A DNA stretch of 64,000 bases from Psoroptes ovis (lineage: Eukaryota; Arthropoda; Arachnida; Sarcoptiformes; Psoroptidae): the NCBI GenBank assembly GCA_002943765.1, contig PQWQ01000020.1, positions 124,001-188,000 of the forward strand, read 5' to 3'. The translations under genes were made by a program, and so were the position numbers. The notes below the pieces were generated by a model. That model was not told the DNA's origin, did no database searches, and saw only the letters and a program-made list of their open reading frames with translations. Position 1 is the stretch's first letter; each line of letters begins with the position of its first letter. Below are positions 37,401-52,400 of the stretch, one piece after another.

Positions 37401-40400
37401 GCCAGCCAGCCAGCCAGCAGCAAATGCCACTCAAAGACATTTTCAACAATTTTTGAATTTTATATTTCTCCGAATAAAAAAAAATCAAATTCATTCAATT
37501 CAATTCAATTTATTCATCATCTAATCACAATAATAATGACGATAATCACAATCATAATAATAATAACGAATCACGAAAATGACACGCGTATAATTTTCAT
37601 TTATTTCATTTCATTTCAAAGTATTATTTTGTATAAATAGAAATGACATTATTTTTAATTTGAAATATACATTCATTCATAATTCAATATTATTGTTGTC
37701 AACAAACCACAGTTGAGAAATAAATAAATAAATAAATGAAAATGAAAATGAAAATAAACATCATTTATGACATTTATTGTCGTCGATTTGAAATTCGAAA
37801 TTGAATAAAATCATCAAAATCATCGAAATCATCAACATTAGTGATGATCATCATATAAAGAATTATCATCATCATCATCATCATTAGATTCATCTTATCA
37901 TCGAAGCAAGAAGAATTGAGGAATGAAAATCGAGAAATCAAGAAGCTGCATGGCAAAAGCAGTATTTATATTTGTATGATTCAAAAGCAGCAAAAGAGCC
38001 ATGGATAACTCTCTGTGATGATGAAAAATGAACGAAAGGAATATCCGTGACAATCGTAAAAATCAATTAGATTCATCAAAATAATAATAATTATTATTAT
38101 TACAATTCATTATTGAATATGTCAATGTGTATTTCTTTGCTTATATATACGCGAAAACAATAATGAAAATCAGCAAATGCAACACATTTATGCAAGTGTG
38201 TTTTTACATATTCAAAACAGTGAAAGTTTAAATGAATTGCGCTGAACATGAACATAAATATTACTTGACCATATATCACCATACATCATGGATTATTGTT
38301 TAATTATTTCATTTCATTTTTTTTTCAAAATTGAAAATAATATTAATGATCAAACAATGGATATGAAATTGAATTGAATTCAAAGATGAAAACGAAAGAG
38401 AAATCAAAAATATAATCATCCAAATGAATGAATGAATGAACTTGATATTTGAACAATCTTTTTTCGTTTTTGTTGTTCTTTGGGGTATTTGAATGATGAT
38501 CAACAAGAAGGATCAAAAGGAATGATGAATTATCCATTTATACAATTATCCATCAGCCATAGAGAGATGCATATGGATGGATATATTTGAATAAACGGAT
38601 GATTTGCTCAAGTAAACAAACAATAAATCGCCAGTGAACAAAATAAACAATGTTCAAATCGAAATTCATGAACATTTACTGCTGCTGCTGTTTTGTGTTC
38701 ATCAAAAAATCTCAAAGAAAATATTCAAAGAAAGTATTTTCCATTGTTTTTTGCTCCTTAAGAAATCATTCAATGTTCATGGATTGAATGGATTCAATTC
38801 ATTCCCTTTAGTCATTTTAATTCAAAATTCAATTGATTTTCGGATTCAAAATTTTGGTTTCAATTTCAATCAAATTCAATAATAAACACAATAGGAAAAC
38901 TGAGCAGCAGCAGCATTGGAAATAACGAATCAAATCATTGATGTTATTATCATGAATACAATAGTTTTTGGGATAAAATAAAATATTTTACATTAATATA
39001 TTAGGTTGTCCGAAAAGATCATTCGGCTTAATCAATGGAAGTGGTCATGAAAATCGGACAAAACTTTTCGGACAATTAAATATATTTTACAATACAAAGA
39101 TATTGAAATATAATGAGATGCTAAATTGAATTTAGTTAATTTGAATACAAATACAAATAGAAATTCAATTGAATTCAAATTTGGATAGATTGGAAAACCT
39201 TGAAAATTCATTCATTTCGCCAATCTTTTGTTCATGTTCTTCTTTGGCTGCTGCTTCCAATCAGCCAAATCGAAAAAAGAAGATCAAAAACACACAAAAT
39301 TCAATAATTGATTGATTGATCGTAATAATCGCTTAGTCAAGAACTTTTGCAAAAACATTAAATTCAAACACATTAACAATGTAACACATTTCAGGACAAA
39401 TGAATGGATTCATCAAATGAATGGTCCTGAAATTGTTTCAAATTGAAAATCGATTGTTGCAATCGATCTTCGATTAACAGAAGCAAAAGTTCATCATCAA
39501 AAATTGCGAATGATTGAAGTTCGAATCGAATGCAACAAGTTGTAGAAATTGAATTCAAATTCAAATCAATTGAATTAAATTTGATCCAGAAAAATAATTG
39601 AATTGAATTGAATTGAATCTTAATTCAATTCAATCAAAAATTGGATCGAAAATTTTTAAAATCAAATTTAGCAATTCCTACACGTTATTTATGTTGTTGC
39701 ACAAAGAACAACACAAAATCAAATAATACATTTAAACATTGAAATATTGGGCTGTCCGAAAAGTTCATTCGGCTCAATCAATAAAATTGGTCATGAAAAT
39801 CGACGAGAACTTTCCGGACAACCTAATAGTAAATATATCAATGCATATCAGTGGAGGCTTTTGCACGTGCACGTGTGCACATATATTCGTATATTTTATA
39901 CGCACATAAAATGATGATAAATTTGAAATTATTCAAATTAAATTATTAGATTGAATTGACAACCATGATCATACACACATGAAACTAATAATAATAATAC
40001 CGATTATTATTATTATTAATTTTAATTGAACATGTCAAAAATATTCAAAATTTGTAAGCAAAATTGAGGCAACGAATTACTAATTTATGGATCACTAATT
40101 CGTACGTTGAAAAAAAAGCAAAACAAACAAGCAAATATCAGTGAGACTAGCCCAAAAATACCAATACAAGTCGTATGTACGTACCTTAGTACACACAATA
40201 ATAATGGATGCAAAGCAGAAATGGAAATCAACAAAACAAATTATTATTCAAAAATCAAAAAAAAGATTAATGACTGAAAATAATTCAAAACTCTGAAACA
40301 ATTTCAATGATTGATATATGAAAATTCAAAACAATATTCATCATCATCATCATCATCATCAAAAAATGGTCGAAAAAATTGAAATTATATTTTTTCAATG

Positions 40401-43400
40401 ATCATAATCATAGCCATTCGTTTCGTTTGGTACAAATATACAAGGTTGCCCAAAAAGTTCTGGCTGATTTTCATGTGGCAACTCTATCGATTAAGCCGAA
40501 TGAACTTTTCGGACAACCTAAAATATTTGTGATTCAGTTTTTCAGTTTCAATTCAATTTTTGATTCATCCATTTCATTTCATTCAATCATTCATGTCTCG
40601 ATCAAAATAAATATCTTTGAATGAAAATTTTCGCTTTGTTTTATTTTTATTTATTTCTCCAAAACATCATTCATGTCACCTTGAAACATCGACATAATAC
40701 ACACAATGATCATCAAGATGATATTGATGTGGATGATGATTATTATCAATGAACAGTGATGTGGTGTGGTGTGGTGAAACAATTCAAATTTTTTTGATGT
40801 ATTTGTCTATTTGAGTGGTTCAAGTCTTCGAATATATATAAATTTCAACTATGAACAATTGAAAAAATGTTGCTTTGAACACACTTAAATAGACAATTAT
40901 TAATAATAATAGCAACAAGCAGAAGTAGAAACAAGGTCGATGAATTTAAGGTTTATTTTTATCAAAAAATAAAGCAAGAAAACTAAATAAAATCAACAGT
41001 GAATATCTTCAAAACACGTATTCGAGCGCGTGTGCATGCACTCACAAATTGACTCACTCGATCTATATGCAATTTGCAAGAGATTGAATTATAGTCTTTG
41101 AGATGATTTTGATGATTTCGATGTACCAAAATGGAAATCATATTAAGCTTCCTTTTCTGCTTTGAAATTCTCAAAATTATATTCAAATTTTGTCGATTTT
41201 TCTTTGCACACATTTGGATCGACATTCGATTGAATCATCCATTGACAGTGATGATGATCACCATCAAGATATGTCGTAATCATCGAGCTTTTATTAATTA
41301 TAACAAGAGATATTTTAAGAAATGAAATGCAAAAAAAAAAAAAATATATCTCAACAATCTTGAATTTTTCAAAAATTATCATCATCATCATCATTGGATG
41401 TTGTTAAATATGACAATGACGATGATGATGATGATGAATATACCCAAAAATGGATCATCCACATACTACACATCAACAGAAGATGATGCAGATATGAAAA
41501 AAAAACATATGATGTGGCCTCGAAATTTGAATGAAATTCATATTGCACCATATTTATTCAACAGAAAAGATTTTGAAAAGTGAAAATTTTGTATTCCATA
41601 TGAAATGATAATGATAATGAAGATATTTTAACTAAGATAAATAATGGTGGTGGTGGTGGTGGTGGTGATGGTTTATGAATGATAATGAATTCATTATCAT
41701 TCATTGAAATTTTTTGAAATTTCAAAATTTAAATTTTTGAAAATTTGAATTTTTGGAAATCTTTCAAAATTTTAAATTTTGAAAATTTTCATAATATAAT
41801 AGAGTATCTCATAATCTATAGGTCTTCAAATGAAAAAAGCTGAACATTTTCAATGTGATCTTTGACAATCAATCTCAGCATTGAAAAAAACATCTTAATT
41901 ATTTTCAAGAAAAAGCCAAGAAAAATGAATGTACAAATTGAAAAGTATGAAATAGAGAAAAATTAGTTTAAACAAAATGAAATGAATAAGTCAAATCAAA
42001 TTTGAAAAGTGAATTATGACAGTTTTCCAAGGAATATGACTGAATGAATGAATCATTCATATTCTCGCACATTGCATATGAAATATATATGATTCCCCTG
42101 CATCTTATTATCGAGAAGTAGATTGATAACCATGTTAGAAGGTTGCTGCTGCCATTACTTATTATGGAGGGTATTTTTCTCAATTATTTTTTGCTTTCAC
42201 CAATGCTGATTGGCTAGTGTCAACCAGCAAAGAAATTTTGATCTATGATCTATGATCATTCGAAGCGAAAATCTATCAAAGACCTTAATCATTTAAGAAC
42301 CACCGAAAATCCAAGGACAAAATCTTGAACAATTTTTGGAAATCTTTGAGCAAAATAAAGTGAAACATATGAGGCTATAACCAATTGTAAACACAAATTT
42401 TCAAGCGAAAACCATTTCAACACATAAATCACTTTGGAAATGAACCATTTCAACAAATAAATTGAATAAACAACCGAACAAATAAACAAACGAATAAACA
42501 AACAAAAACAGTTATTCTAAGAATTCTGAGGGGGGAAAATTCATTGTGCAGCAGCCAAAATACTGCTACGATAGATTTAATATTCACAGACGAGAAGAGA
42601 TTCTCACACGAAAAATTCTGTTCGGGTGAAAACCATTCGAAATCATAGATCACATTATGATAATGATTTATGGAAATTTTCGCGCGAAACTTGGAAAATT
42701 CGACCAAAAACCATTTGATAGAACAGGAATGCGATGAATTCGAAGAAATTCAATGGTGAATTATCGGCTTTTCACCATTACGTATATACGTTCGCAGTGA
42801 AATATTTCGAAACGACTTGAATTCGTTCATTTCAAAGCATACATTTTTACAAGGTCACACACAATCACAATGGACACACAAATATAGATTATCAAATTAT
42901 CACATTATTTCATATAACACTTTTCAGATTTAGTGTGTGAAAATACATCCGGCAAAAATATTTGAATAGAATAGCTTCATCATCAGGCATATATCTTTCA
43001 ATATATACTGTACGAATTAATATGTTGAATTTCTCTGGATTTCTGTTTCTAGATTAAGCATTATCAAATACATCACACAAATAAGGTATCAAACCACACG
43101 CATATTGATATTTGTAGATTTTGCAAATTGCAAATTAAGAAAAATAAATTAAGATAAGCAAAGAATTTTTGAAAGATATTGAAAAGTGAGAGGAAATATA
43201 TATTCATATAATTTTAGTTATGATAATTATAATAATTACAAGTGGGAATATATGAATATCATATTCTCAATACACATGGTTTTCAAATGCAAAACTTTCA
43301 TTGAAAGATTTGGAAAATGTGTATTAATAGAAATAGCAAATTTCGAAGAGGTAAAGATGTTAAGAAAATCATAATTCACAAAAATAATAATAATCATTAT

Positions 43401-46400
43401 TATTATTATTATTAATTACAATCTAATTCAATGATCTTTGAAAGTGATTTCAAATTTTGAAAATTTATGATCATCATCATCACCATCACCACCATAACCA
43501 CCACCACCACGACCACCATATAAACACACGTGGCCATATAATTATCATTGAAAGCATTGGTGGTGATGAATAATCTTTGAGATATCATTCAAAATAAATG
43601 GAAAAAATTCAAATATGAATTCATTGAATCATAAACACTAATAATGAATAAATGATAATTAATGACAACAAGCGATATTGGAAAACAAAAGCATCAACAA
43701 CAAACAAACAAACAAATATGATCAGTGTTTGTATGGTGGTGGTCAAAATTATTTTATCATTCATACATAAATCATAAATAAATCTTGTGTTAACCTTCAT
43801 TCGACACCTACACCACCTTTGATGAATTTAGATATTTACGAATATTTATGAGAAATTTTTCTAAAGATATTTTCAAAGAAAATCCAAGAAAATACTTTCA
43901 TTCATTCATTTCTTTCGATTTAATCAAAATATGAATAATGACAAGAAAAGATTGTCGATTATCGATAATTAAAATATATTATTATCAACATTTTCATTAT
44001 TCAAAGGTATAAACCTGTTTGATCCAAAAATGGTTAACAAAAAAAAAAAACCAAAATTGAATTTCCATTTCTGATAATGAATAATGCAAATGTATCTGTA
44101 CAATGATGAATAAGTTCATTTCAAGTTGATGATCATCATCACTGAGTCGCTGAAGGGGCGAAATAAGTCAAATGACAAGTAAAAGGCATTGTAGCCATGG
44201 ATGAAGGTGCAAAAAAATAGTTTTTGACCAAGAAAATGTTGAAAACTTACGTGTAAATTGATTGAAAATCAATTAATTTTCAAAAATAAAAATCAATGAG
44301 CTCAATGGAAGCTTCATAATCAAACGGAGAGTCATAGTACTATATGGTGAATCATTGAAAACAAACACATAACACACACAACACGTGGAAGTCAACACGC
44401 ACAATTACACGCAAAGTTTATGCACCACAAACTTTAATGAAAATTTAATGAAGACACAGAAAGACGCGAATGATACATTGAATTTAAATTTGGAAATTTT
44501 TGAAATTAATTCAAAGAAATGTAAAATGAACAATATTCAAAAACATTTGATATGTCTACGGCATATTAAAATGCCGTAAAAATTAAACGACACATTAAAC
44601 AATGTTTAACCCTTTAGTTTTACTCTAAATTTCATTTGATATTCAATGATAATGAACGAAAATCACCAACAATTCAATGATGGTGGCCATTCATTCATTT
44701 GTTATATTTTGTCTTTGATTCATATACTCTGTGGTCTTAAATATTTAAATTTTCAAATGTATGTATTCAAGTAATTGTATACACATAAAGTGACAACACA
44801 TACAGTGATCTTGTATTGAATTGGTTGGTCGGTATACACCAAACCATTTCATTTGAAAAATTCATTTATTTTATGGTAAAATTATTATTATTTTCATTAT
44901 TATTATTAAATGATAATTAATGGTAAACTGAAGAAGAAGAACAAGAATAAAGAGAATCTATGAATTCAATTTCAAAAATATCAACAAGTATCCATTCAAC
45001 TATCCATCCATACATTCATTCATTCATTCATTCGAGACCCTTAAACCTTATACATACATAAACATATATCAATTGACAATTCCAATGTGAAGAGAGACAA
45101 AAATGCGCACACATTGAAATTGCATTGCACACACACAAGCACAAACACATACGAAATGAATGATTTTCGTATGAAATTTGAAAAGATTCATATACGAACG
45201 AATATATATCGAATTTCAATTTGAATGGGTCTTTCAAAGATGTTTTCATCGTTTCTCCATTTAAGCAAAGCATATAAATGGAATGAAAATAATCTCGAAA
45301 AATAACGAAATGACACATTATCAAATTACTCGCGAAAAATGTGTGAATTTATTTGTGTTTATATCTCTCTTCGAATGAATTTATTATATCGGACATTATA
45401 GCTTTATGAAAATGAATATATCTAAGAACAAAATGGTAATCACATGGACATTATGGATGTGTATTCAATCGTGAACATTATGGATGTTCATTTCAATTGA
45501 AAACTATGCAAAATTTTTAATGATTTTTGATCAATATCAATGTTCGAATAGGAAAATTTCGATTGTAATTCTTTGGAATTTCAAATGGACACATATGTGA
45601 ATACATGATGTGAACATTTCAATGTTTATTAATATGTTTCAATGATTGATATACATCTAATTATTTAAAGCTTTGAATGGCAGAAATAATAGTGAAATGA
45701 CTATTATTATAACATCATAATAAGAAAAAATAAATAAATGACAGTCACACAATTTACAAAATGTAATAATAATAATAACTGTCACATTTAATATATCGAA
45801 TCAAATTTTCTATTATTATTATTTTCACCATTATCAAATGGAATTTAATTTTTTAAAATTTCAAGACATATGAACAATACTAAACATACATACATTTTTG
45901 GATCATTGAAATTTTGAATGATGGCGATGATATAATAAAAATCAAATGGATTTTTATATTTTAAGGATTTTTCATCAAATTGAAAAATATTCAATCAATC
46001 CACATGCACACACAGACATATTGGGTTGTCCGAAAAGTTCTGGCCGATTTTCATTAACAACTCTATTCGATTAAGCCGAATTAACTTTTCGGACAACCTA
46101 TTGTATTAAATGCTCAACACGCCTTCTAATCATCAACAGCAAAAATTTGAAAAAAAGTCAAAAATAAAATGAAAATGAATTTGACAAATATTTTTGATTT
46201 TATTTCAGCTTTGTTCAATGTGAACAATCAAAAATCACATCAAAAAAAAAAATGAATCAAAAGCAACAGGTGTATTATGTGAATATGTGAACGAAAATAA
46301 TCGAAAAAAAAATAATCACAAAAATTGAAATGAAACAATAATAATAATAATAATAATCCACAATATATTTATGGGTGCCACACCTCATACATAAAAAGTA

Positions 46401-49400
46401 AATTTTTGTATTATTTTTTTCGCTAAGAAGAAAAAAGCTTAAAGAAAATGAAAATATCATTGACGTCTTTGATTTTTCAATTCATCAAAAGTTTTTGATA
46501 TACTTTTGTTGCGATCTATTTTGTCGAACCACGACGACAACAACGAAAACGATTACGCAAGTAATAGAAAATAGAAATGGAATTTATATTGGAAACACCA
46601 TAATGATCACATCATCATCAACAGTAATAACAAGGATAATCGTCAATCGACAATCGATTCCATCAAATCAATGACACGTACAAACAATTGAATATTTCGA
46701 TCAAATTTCAATTTAAATGAATTTGAACAATCATTTCAATTAACTCTTTAAAATATTCACTGCATTTGACAATGACGAAATTGCTGACTGAAAAAAAAAC
46801 CATTTCATTACAAGACCATGGACCTCATTAAATCAAAGACGAATTCTTGAAGAGAGAATTTTTGTAAATCTACGAAGAATTTTCTCGAGAATCAAGATGC
46901 AAGACACGCTAATTCTGAAAATTCTTATGATTACAGAATTCTGTATTCACTGATTCGTATAATTCAAAAATTTCTAAAATGTTCTAAATCTGTTAATCTT
47001 TTAGATCTTTGAAATACTTTAAATTATTCATATTATTTGTCAAGGTGTAAATATTGTGTATTGCATGCACACAAATGAATTTAATTTCGAGAAAAAAAAT
47101 GAGATTAATATGTATTTAATGATAATATAAATTTAAATTAAAATTAAATTAAATCTTTTTTTTTCTCACACAAAATATATTTGACATGGAAATATTTCAA
47201 ATTTTCAACGGAAAAAATGAGAAAAATGGAAACAATCAGAGATGATGATTATCATTTATGGATATGATAGATTCATATTATTTAGGTTGCCCTAAAAGTT
47301 CATTCGGGCTTAATTCAAAGAGTTGTTCATGAAAATCGGCGAAAACTTTTTGGACAGCCTAATATTTGAAATACACATATATTTTTTTTTGATAATAAAT
47401 CAGAAAATATTTAAATGATTAACAATCTTATATATTTGTTTTGTGGCAAGCAAACAGCAAAAAAACAAAACGATGTTCATCATTATCATTCGTCATTCAT
47501 TCATTTTTTTTAATGATGATAATAATAATAATTTAAATAATGTCAAATAATTAAAAATTATAATTATATCTTGCATTTGATCATCAGAAAAAAAAGATGG
47601 AAATTCAAAATACAAAATACACAAACAAACACACATAGATGTACACGACGTTTGATGAACATCGAAAAACAGCCAAAAGTAAATCTTTTTTAAAAGATAA
47701 TTAAATCAAAAAGATAAACAGAAGATATCTTAAGAATTGGATGGATGGATGAATGAATGAATGATGAATGTGAATATGATTTCTATATGCAATCATTGTA
47801 TATGCATATTCAATGTTTTTTAAATGTATGTGCATTATTATTATTTATCATTGATTTGATCTGACTGATCTATTAAATATTAGGTTGTCCGAAAAGTTCT
47901 TGCCGATTTTCATCAACAACTCTATTGATTAAGCCGAATGAACTTTTCGGACAACTTAAATATGTGGCAAGCAGCAAACATTTCATTTTTTAAAAGGGAA
48001 AAAAAAATGAATGACATGATTTCATTGAAAACAAATAAATGAAAAAAATTATCAAACACAAAAATTTCATTTAAAAAAAAATTCATCATAATCTTTTCAT
48101 CAGTATCTTTGAATAAAGATCAACGATTTTCTCCAAGCAAGCAAAATCTTGGTAAACATCCAAAAAGATTTTGAATTTTTGAATGCTTCATAAACATTAT
48201 TACCATTATTATTGTCGATGATTATCATCTATAACCATTTGGAAGAAGAAAAGAACCAAAATAAAGAAGGAATCTCTCTGCAAGATTCAATCATTTTTCA
48301 ATGAATTCAATGATTATTATTGATATAAATATATCGACAAATAACAATAATCGTTCAATTGAATATTTCAAATAATTTTTTTGAGAAAAAAAAATTGGCA
48401 TCAATGCAACAACAACCAGCAAAATGCCATATATAAATGCATGCATTCATCATGTCAGAATAATAATCATCTTAGATGGTTGGAATGATTTGAAATATTT
48501 TGTAATAAATACCAATAATGAATGAATGGAAATCAAACAGAAAAAAAATATCACAAATAAAAAATGTTCAAATTGTACAAATACATCGAACACATTAAAC
48601 ATTGCACGCACTCATCTTTATTATCAAATCTTAAGACATAAATCTTTATTTTCGATTTCTTTCTACTCGTATTCATTTTTGCATTCATCATTTGGCTGAA
48701 AATGCAAACATCAAGAATTAATATGTGAGAGGAAATCAATTGATTTGATAATGAGAATAAAGGAAAAATCAAGCAGGGGAGAAAAATTCTATTCTTAGCC
48801 ACACAAAGAATCATATATTCATAATAATAATCGATAAACATTCAAAATATGATCAAAACGAAATCAAATACAAAGCAAAATTCCATAATAAAATTCAAAT
48901 ACAAATATGTATTGATAATAATAGTGCAAAGATAAACTGTTGAATTGGGTAATCAAAAAATCAAAGATTTTTTTTGATTCAATGAATAAATGTAAATGAA
49001 TGAATGGATGAAAATGTGCAAAACATTCAAAAAATTCAAGTAATAACAATAATAATCTAATCATTCATTTTGAATATTCATTTTATTCATTCATTCATCA
49101 ATTGAAAATGTGTTAAAATGTGTCGGAATAATTTTCAAATGTAAACAATCATTATTATATCAATTATAATGACAAGAATATTCTACACAATTTTGAATTT
49201 TGCGATTCTCGATTTTTCATTCATTTGTTTCAATTCATAACGATTCTCTATTCAATTCTAATGATTTTAATTCTAATTCTAATTCAAAATTCAAATACAT
49301 TTGATGACAAGTCAAAGTAACAACAACAACAAACAAACAAACAAACAAAAACAAATTAATTTTACACATAAAACGAGAAAAATAATACAAAACAAATAAT

Positions 49401-52400
49401 ACAGAATAATAAGTAGATACATTTCACCAAAAACAAAACAAATAAATTGAATTGAATTGAATTCAATTCAATTTACCCGAATGAAAAACATACATCAAAT
49501 AGACATTTTGCAAAGTTTGCTTGTTTGTTTTACACCATCCATCATTCAATATTAAAATAAACATTTCGAAGAAAATAATGGTTAACACCATTGAATAAAA
49601 TGAATAAAAAGGAACCCGTTCAAAATAAAATCATATGAAATTTTTCCGCCGAAATTCATTGAACTTTTAATTAAAAATTATTACGACAAAATGACTAAAA
49701 TAATCAAAGGAAAAAAAATGCCACTGAATATGCCCATGTGTGGATAAATATCACGAAATTGAATATCATATGATATTTTAGATGAAAAACGGTAAAATAA
49801 GAAAAAATTGAAATTCATTTCAATTCAAAATCAATGGGTATTGATTGATTTTGAATGGAATTTCTTCTTCTGTCTCATCCAAATGAATGAAAAAATCATG
49901 ATTTTCTTGAATTTTTGTCAAAATTTGACAAAAAAAAATTGGAAAATTGAAAATTTCGAAAAATTTTATGACCAAATTCAGATCAAATTGAATTTCAGTA
50001 GCTTCGTCAACGAATGAACGATTGAATAATGGATAGATGGATGAACGAACGAATCGAAAAAATGGGCAAAATTCATGATAATTCAAAGACGTGATGATCA
50101 ACGTTTGTTTTTGCTTGGTGTAAATTCGAAGAAATGAAAAGAAATTTTTTTTTCATAGAAATTGATGGAAAAATAATTCAATAAAAATTGAAATTTTCAG
50201 CTTTGAAAAATTGATGAAAAAAATCCAAAATTTTCAATTCATCACTACTGGTGCGTATATGTGTGAATATCACATAAATATTCGAAAAGTTCTTTCGGCT
50301 TAATCCGATAGAGTTATTCATGAAAATCGGCCAAAACTTTCCGGACAACATAAATAATAGTTTTTGATTATCATGATTATTAACATTACACAATGATTTC
50401 ATCATAAAACATTCATATGAACAAAAGTAAAGATTCCTCACAGTCATTCAAAATGCTGTGATTATTGACGTTAATCATTCGTATTCGTAATCATTATGAT
50501 TATCGAATATGATTTTATCAAGTAAAAATGATGTAATTTGTCAAAAAAAAAAAAAAAAAAAATTCAAGATCGATGCATCGAATGGGTTTTTTCAGAATGG
50601 GATTTTGATTGAATCAAATTCAATGAATTTAAATGTGATAAATGATTCGTAAAGACTAGAAAACTCACCGAAAAATCTTACAGGATCATCAAAGGATCGA
50701 TTGAATTGAAGAAATTTCGAACAAAAATTGATCAAATAAACAAACACACAAAGACACAAACAATTTGACTTGGACTCGAATTCGTGATATATCAAATATC
50801 AACAGCGAAAATGATGAATCAAAGAAAATTGAATAAATTAAATTGATTAAATTGAAATTCAATTTTTCAATTTTAAATAAACAAAAACAAAAACACAATT
50901 AAACGGTTGCTACTTTAGCTGTTTGAATCAAAAAATTTCAATGTTTGAATGTTGTTGTTGTTGTTATTGTTGTTGATTATTGATTCGATGAATGGTCACG
51001 ACAATTGACAAAAATTTCAACGAAAAAATAAATGAAAAATATGTCACATTTGAGAGAGATTATCGAAATTGAAATATTTGAAAATAATAATTGAAAATGA
51101 TTTATGTTTGATCATGAAAATGATCAGAAGAAACTTGTTGATTTGATTTGATTTGATTTAATATAAACATAAATAATGAATAATTTGCACAATCAAAGAT
51201 ATTTATAAATTAACAAGTATGACTTTGAAATTCAAATTTTTTTTTCAAAAAATTTTCAAATATTTAGATTAAATCTAAAATATTTGAAGAAATCAAATTG
51301 CACATTGCATTGAATGCACATTGAACATTCAGACACACAGAGATACGTCGTCGTCCACATTTAAACATGATTAATATTCGATAATAGCAGTTATTATCAT
51401 TGAAATATATATGTGTTTGACGATTTGAAAGTGGAATAATAAAACGAAGCAGCATTCAAATATTTGAATTGATTATTCGGAAGAATTGACAATTTTGACG
51501 AATTATTCATCAAACACAAATCAAATACAAATACACAAATCAATACAAACAAATCAACACATACACTTGATACGTGTTATGGTATATTTGAATTGTTAAC
51601 TAACAACACAACACATTCGATTCAATTCAAATGATGTTATCAATGGTGATGGCTAATTGTGAAAAAAAACCACATCAAATGATCGAAATATTAACAAACG
51701 GAAATCAATAATTGAAATGATGATGATGATGATGATGGTGAAGAAACAAAAATAAACAACACTAAATAATGATAATCAAATATCATTGTCAATTATTATT
51801 ATTATTATTATTTGTTATTATTGTTAAATGATTAATTGATCAATTTTTGGCTGCTAAATAATCAATTGCCACAATTTGCCTTGATCATAATTATTATTAT
51901 CATTTCATTATTTCAAATATTATTTCAAATCAAAGTGAACAGACACATTTGGCTAGATGATAATTTGATATATATTCATATATTTTGATTCATTCGAATA
52001 TATGTGTTACTTAATTTGTGAACGGATTTATATGGATAGATTCAATCAATTAAACAATTATTTGAAGAAATAATTATTGATTTTTCAATAATTAATTTTG
52101 AATAATTGAAATCATATGAATTTTCAATATTCAATAACAATAAACGATAAACAACAATAATAATAATAACAATAACAATAATAACCCGGATTCAGGATGA
52201 CAGATTTAGATATCAACTGGGTGAAATAATTATGATTTACATGATGAAATAAACAAAATCAATTTTGATCAATTTATTTTTCTATGGTTGAATTTAGATG
52301 AATTTCTATCGAATTCCGATGAATCATGAGTGGTTTTTGTGTAAATCAATCAAATATTCAAATGGACACACAGAGAGCGAACACAATCAGTGATAATTGT

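Larger units (their letters stand above)
34428..46019 (-). other. 39-kb GATA intron, middle third (34.4-46 kb)
   Basis: Sparse in MITEs: three copies near 39-40.5 kb, none at 34.4-39.0 or 40.5-46.0. It holds a CCAG run, a TGG run, CCA-rich tracts near 43480-43530, a nested AT palindromic stretch near 41700-41795 and paired CACGTG motifs at 39863-39880. Open frames here are short and rich in Asn, Ile, Lys, Phe and His, as expected by chance in AT-rich DNA. Confidence 0.5.

Noticed and set aside
43460..43530. CCA/CAT-rich tract that looked like a His-repeat exon
   Set aside because: It is a simple-sequence tract with no flanking coding frame or splice sites.
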